NCBI GenBank assembly: GCA_003024985.2
Contig: PXIH01S0005306.1
Length of the DNA: 10,448 nucleotides
Source: Euperipatoides rowelli
Lineage: Eukaryota; Onychophora; Udeonychophora; Euonychophora; Peripatopsidae
Direction: 5' to 3' (one strand)
The position numbers and the translations under genes are program-made. Of this stretch, positions 7,804-10,448 are shown piece after piece. Under the pieces are notes generated by a model. The model was not told the origin of the DNA, searched no databases, and saw nothing but the letters and a program-made list of their open reading frames with translations. Each line of letters starts with the position of its first letter. Positions within the stretch are counted from its first letter, which is position 1.

Positions 7804-7810
7804 GCGCTTT

Positions 7811-8076
7811 GAATCTCAGACCTACACTGTTGTGCAGCCCAAAAACAGCTAATTAGAGGTCGGCTAGCATTCAATCTGCAAGTCAACCTCTGATTGGCTT
7901 TTCATTTATTTATTTATTTATGCTTTAGTTTAATATTTAAGTTAGAGTTAGGTCAGTGTAGAGTTAAGGTTAGAGATCCCTTAATTTGCTATTATATTCA
8001 TGTTTGAGTTAGGGTAATTCTACAGTTATTAGTAGTTCGCCTAATAGGCTGCATGACAATGGTAGGTCTGAGATCC
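7811..8076. mobile_element. MITE-like element with about 29-bp terminal inverted repeats
   Basis: The left end 7811-7839 (ATCTCAGACCTAC... TGCAGCC) is matched in inverse by 8047-8076 (GGCTGCATGACA... GTCTGAGAT) with a few mismatches and one indel. The roughly 210-bp interior has no coding capacity; it holds an ATTT run (7904-7921) and a GTTAG-rich section (about 7942-7975, and near 8006). Length and ends fit a non-autonomous DNA transposon. No target-site duplication was confirmed, so the superfamily is open. Confidence 0.75.
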
Positions 8077-8131
8077 AGAGACTACGGAGAAAAACACGAT
8101 ACGGAGATAAGTTTTTAGCACATTTGGAGTG

Positions 8132-8243
8132 AATCAAAGTTCATAATCGGACTCACTATGGTCAAATTAGATGACATAATTTAAAGTTCTGAGATCAAAC
8201 AGAAACATAAACAAGCACTGACAAGTGATGTTTGCACAATGAC
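8132..8243 (+). repeat. Direct repeat, copy 2 (internally deleted)
   Basis: Second copy of the 7667-7803 segment, lacking about 23-25 internal bases between short TTAAA/TAAAG matches, which looks like a microhomology deletion. The bases before it (8077-8131) do not match those before copy 1, so the duplicated unit is only this segment. Confidence 0.9.
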
Positions 8244-8811
8244 AAACTAATAGTGTGCGTCAGTACTAAAAAATATTCCTTTAGTTGAATTATATTAAAA
8301 ATAGTTTCTATTTAATGTAAATCATTGTTTTAGATAGATAGAGAAACATGTTTTGCATAAATTTAGTAGTTGCTGCTAGCAAAAACATAGAAATAATAAT
8401 AATAAAAAATGGAAACTATCGTTCCAATACGGTAGTTTTTTTTTTAACAAGTTAAAAAAAAAACTCTACGTGCTTAATGTTTATATTATTAGCCTAAGTA
8501 AGTTACATCTTAGTAGGTAGTCCAACATATATTTCTTTTTGGGACCTAACTCTAACAGGAAAACTATGACTGCAAAACACTTTCATACACAAAAGAAAAA
8601 AAACTCATTGATTTATCAAATGTATTTTATAGCCTAATAGCCTTTTTTTTTAAAGTTAATAATTTCATGTTTAGATCCAGTCTCTTATTTAAATTTTATT
8701 CAATGCCAGAACCCTAAATATTGTATAAAATTAACTACTGTGTAGCCTATTTTTAATGTTTCATAGCCAAGTCTGTATAGCCTACCTATCATCTGAGCTG
8801 GATGCCTGTGA
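8244..8811. other. Unassigned AT-rich stretch with clustered TAGCCTA
   Basis: No coding similarity was recognised. It holds four TAGCCTA heptamers (8490, 8630, 8743 and 8778) and the A/T hairpin at 8434-8465. The right side may contain unrecognised upstream sequence of the LINE fragment that follows. Confidence 0.5.
8413..8465. repeat. Overlapping hairpins with T10/A10 arms
   Basis: AG-T10-AAC (8434-8448) pairs perfectly with GTT-A10-CT (8451-8465) across a 2-base gap. The left part also pairs with an upstream segment: AAACTATCGT (8413-8422) against ACGGTAGTTT (8429-8438) with one wobble, so the two folds would exclude each other in RNA. Confidence 0.8.
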
Positions 8812-9051
8812 GTGTCATCGGAGCCTCATATAAATCAGGCTGTACTCCACATCTGTCATTTTAAATGGTATATTAAACTTCAAAAGGAAATAGCACAAAC
8901 AAGAGTCAGATTTGCATCATTTGCTTTTATAACTAATAGAATAATAGAAGTCTGGAATTCTCTCCCAGAGAAGATTGTATTAAGTGATTCTCTAATATAG
9001 TTTAAAAATAGATTAGATCTCCATTTGATTTCAAATAATTATTTTAGATAA
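8812..9051 (+). pseudogene. Second LINE fragment, C-terminal end of ORF2
   Basis: This is the extreme C-terminus of a LINE reverse transcriptase polyprotein, different in sequence from the LINE at 236-1375. The frame 8812-9000 contains RFASFAFITNRIIEVWNSLPEKIV, and after a TAG stop at 8998-9000 the same frame reads FKNRLDLHLISNNYF to TAA at 9049-9051. The WNSLP box followed by FKNRLD is the same arrangement as at 1036-1110 in the first LINE and is typical of CR1/Rex/Jockey-like elements. Everything upstream of the C-terminal region is missing or unrecognisable, and the first possible codon (GTG) is not a real start. The tail after 9051 lacks an obvious simple-repeat end. Confidence 0.75.
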
Positions 9052-9644
9052 ATGCTGTCGGTGCAAAAGTCTAAGGCTTACTTGACCTATTAAATTAAAT
9101 TACATTAACAAAAATATAATTAGAATTTTAAAAAATTGATTAAATTTACAAAACTATACGGCTACTTAATTCTTTAGCCGGAAGTTAAAGAGGTCGTAAA
9201 GTCACGTTTCAATCGCTGTCATCAATTTTACATTTTCTATTTTGGAGTGTATGTACCATGTGACTGAATTTTGAAAATCTGAATATAAAATCAACGGAGC
9301 ATTAAATTAAAAAAAAAATTAGAAATTCATGAATTATATGGTTACACTGTGTATATGCATTAAAAAAAAATTGGTGATAGTATACGTTTAACTCTTTTAC
9401 AAATTTACTTAAGTATGTAGAAATATGCATTGAAAAATGACCAAACCATGTAGAAAAATCAAGTTTGTTTTTCTTCTCGTTCTTGTAGCTCAATTTGGTA
9501 CTTTACTTAAAGAGAATGTAGGATATTGGAATCAAATTGAAAAGTCAAAATGGATCTCCGATTTATAAAGATTACATTAGATATTGGAAACTGACTGTAG
9601 ATAATGAGATGTTGAAGGAAACTGAGAAGTTAAAGTAGAAGTGA
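9052..9644. other. Unassigned AT-rich stretch
   Basis: It begins as the likely 3' untranslated region of the preceding LINE fragment. No terminal repeats or conserved motifs were found. A 33-codon open frame ending near 9638 has a plausible amino acid mixture but no recognisable similarity. Confidence 0.5.
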
Positions 9645-9843
9645 CTAGAAGCCGGATCCAATAAGTGACAATTACCGTGTTTTTAACATTTGCACATATA
9701 TTTCTGTCATTATGAGATGACTACGGAAGTTGTGTCAAATTATCAAAATCGATAAAAAATGATTGAAATAATTTAGGACTGTAAATAATAAAATAAAGCT
9801 GCTATCCATTTACTAAATGTCACTTATTGGGTCCCGTTTCTAG
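9645..9843. mobile_element. 199-bp MITE-like element with 26-bp inverted ends
   Basis: The left end 9645-9670 (CTAGAAG...CCAATAAGTGACA) is the reverse complement of 9818-9843 with 3 mismatches. The interior of about 147 bp has no coding capacity. Both ends lie at CTAG, so a TA target duplication with ends beginning GAAG is possible, which would suit the Tc1/mariner superfamily; this is inferred. Confidence 0.75.
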
Positions 9844-9953
9844 GATCCCGTGTTAGAGGGGCCTTCAGAATTAAAATAGATTATGTTGAGATGTTGGAAT
9901 GAAGCACAAAAGACAAAATCCACCCTTACTTCCTAGTTTTCCATAAGTTATTC

Positions 9954-9967
9954 CTCTCTCTCTCTCT
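9954..9967 (+). repeat. (CT)7 microsatellite
   Basis: Seven uninterrupted CT units in an otherwise AT-rich surrounding. Confidence 0.9.
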
Positions 9968-10306
9968 ATGCAAATGTAAAATAAGTACAGTATGGATTAG
10001 AAGCTTAGCTCTGTGCTCAAATGACAGTGACTAAAATGGTCAAAATAATTTTCCTAGTTACTTCAGACTTAGAAATATTTTTCAATTAAAAAACTCCCAT
10101 GCTTCATATAAAGTGCACATATAAGTGATGTATAAGATGGCCAGATAAACTCAAGGTCCTGGAAAATTAATTTCCCCTCCTCTTGGGATCAGTTGTAAAA
10201 GGATTGGACTTAACATACTGTATATGTTAATTCCAGTGTTTATTTAAGTCCTGAATGACAGATATAATATATTCTTTTGAACACTTTCTAATTTAATTTT
10301 TGTCAT

Positions 10307-10347
10307 ATTATTTGATAGGCTTTAAGCATTATTTGATAGGTTTTAGC
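10307..10347 (+). repeat. 21-bp tandem duplication (ATTATTTGATAGG)
   Basis: Units 10307-10327 and 10328-10347 share ATTATTTGATAGG followed by CTTTAAGC or TTTTAGC. Confidence 0.9.
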
Positions 10348-10448
10348 TTTAGAATAATAAAATTTTCAAAAATAATAACTACAACCTACATCAAGCTTTA
10401 AACAGCAAATTAGCTAGGAAAGAAATTATATATATATATTTTATTTTG

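Larger units (their letters stand above)
9844..10448. other. Unassigned right edge
   Basis: No coding similarity was recognised. It contains the (CT)7 tract, the 21-bp tandem repeat and a short AT run near the last bases. Confidence 0.5.

Noticed and set aside
9302-9493. 63-codon - strand open frame
   Set aside because: Lysine/phenylalanine-rich chance frame with no family resemblance.
9540-9640. 33-codon + strand frame with a protein-like residue mixture (IYKDYIRYWKLTVDNEMLKE)
   Set aside because: Too short, no start, no recognised family and a stop just upstream; could be an exon but nothing supports it.
1-10448. CRISPR array, operon, ribosome binding sites or other bacterial features
   Set aside because: Repeats present are microsatellites, inverted repeats or transposon copies; there is no spacer-repeat pattern or gene cluster, and all recognisable content is eukaryotic.
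1-10448. tRNA, rRNA or tRNA-derived SINE
   Set aside because: No cloverleaf or convincing A box plus B box pair was seen on either strand.

Overview
The window looks like non-coding, transposon-filled DNA from an animal genome. It is very AT-rich (roughly 26-30% G+C by eye) and has no bacterial gene organisation. What can be recognised is eukaryotic: two decayed non-LTR retrotransposon (LINE) ends, a Penelope-like element (PLE) pair with a GIY-YIG endonuclease domain, a broken THAP zinc-finger domain, several short inverted-repeat elements, and AT-rich micro- and minisatellites. GIY-YIG-bearing PLEs, LINEs and THAP domains together point to a metazoan, plausibly an aquatic invertebrate or lower vertebrate. 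The species cannot be named from the sequence. No intact protein-coding gene was found.

Layout. Positions 1-235 hold nothing recognisable. A 5'-truncated LINE on the + strand (about 236-1375) keeps reverse transcriptase motifs, a C-terminal WNSLP region, a 3' palindrome and an AAAT-type tail. Positions 1376-2035 are unassigned. About 2106-5317 is a composite of two PLE copies joined head to head: a 5'-truncated copy on the - strand (about 2106-3288) and a longer copy on the + strand (about 3289-5317). Together they form an inverted repeat of about 0.9 kb per arm, with reverse transcriptase sequence as the loop. The - strand copy keeps a 3' untranslated region with a hammerhead-ribozyme-like core; the + strand copy has lost most of that region. 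TAG/TAA microsatellites flank the composite on both sides in the same + strand orientation.

Directly downstream lies a 450-bp foldback element (5393-5842), then an (AAT)15 tract and a 36-bp tandem repeat. A long unassigned AT-rich stretch (about 6235-7370) follows. Around 7489-7681 is a frameshifted THAP domain remnant, followed by a 137/112-bp direct repeat pair that brackets a roughly 266-bp MITE-like element (7811-8076). A second LINE 3' coding end is at 8812-9051, a second MITE-like element at 9645-9843, and minor tandem repeats lie near the right edge.

The parts do not form a pathway; they are layers of mobile DNA. The observations most worth following are the PLE head-to-head architecture with its ribozyme-like 3' region, the near-perfect foldback, and the over-represented heptamer TAGCCTA/TAGGCTA. 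One copy of that heptamer appears as a 5-bp insertion at a TA in only one foldback arm, which is the size and form expected of a cut-and-paste transposon excision footprint.
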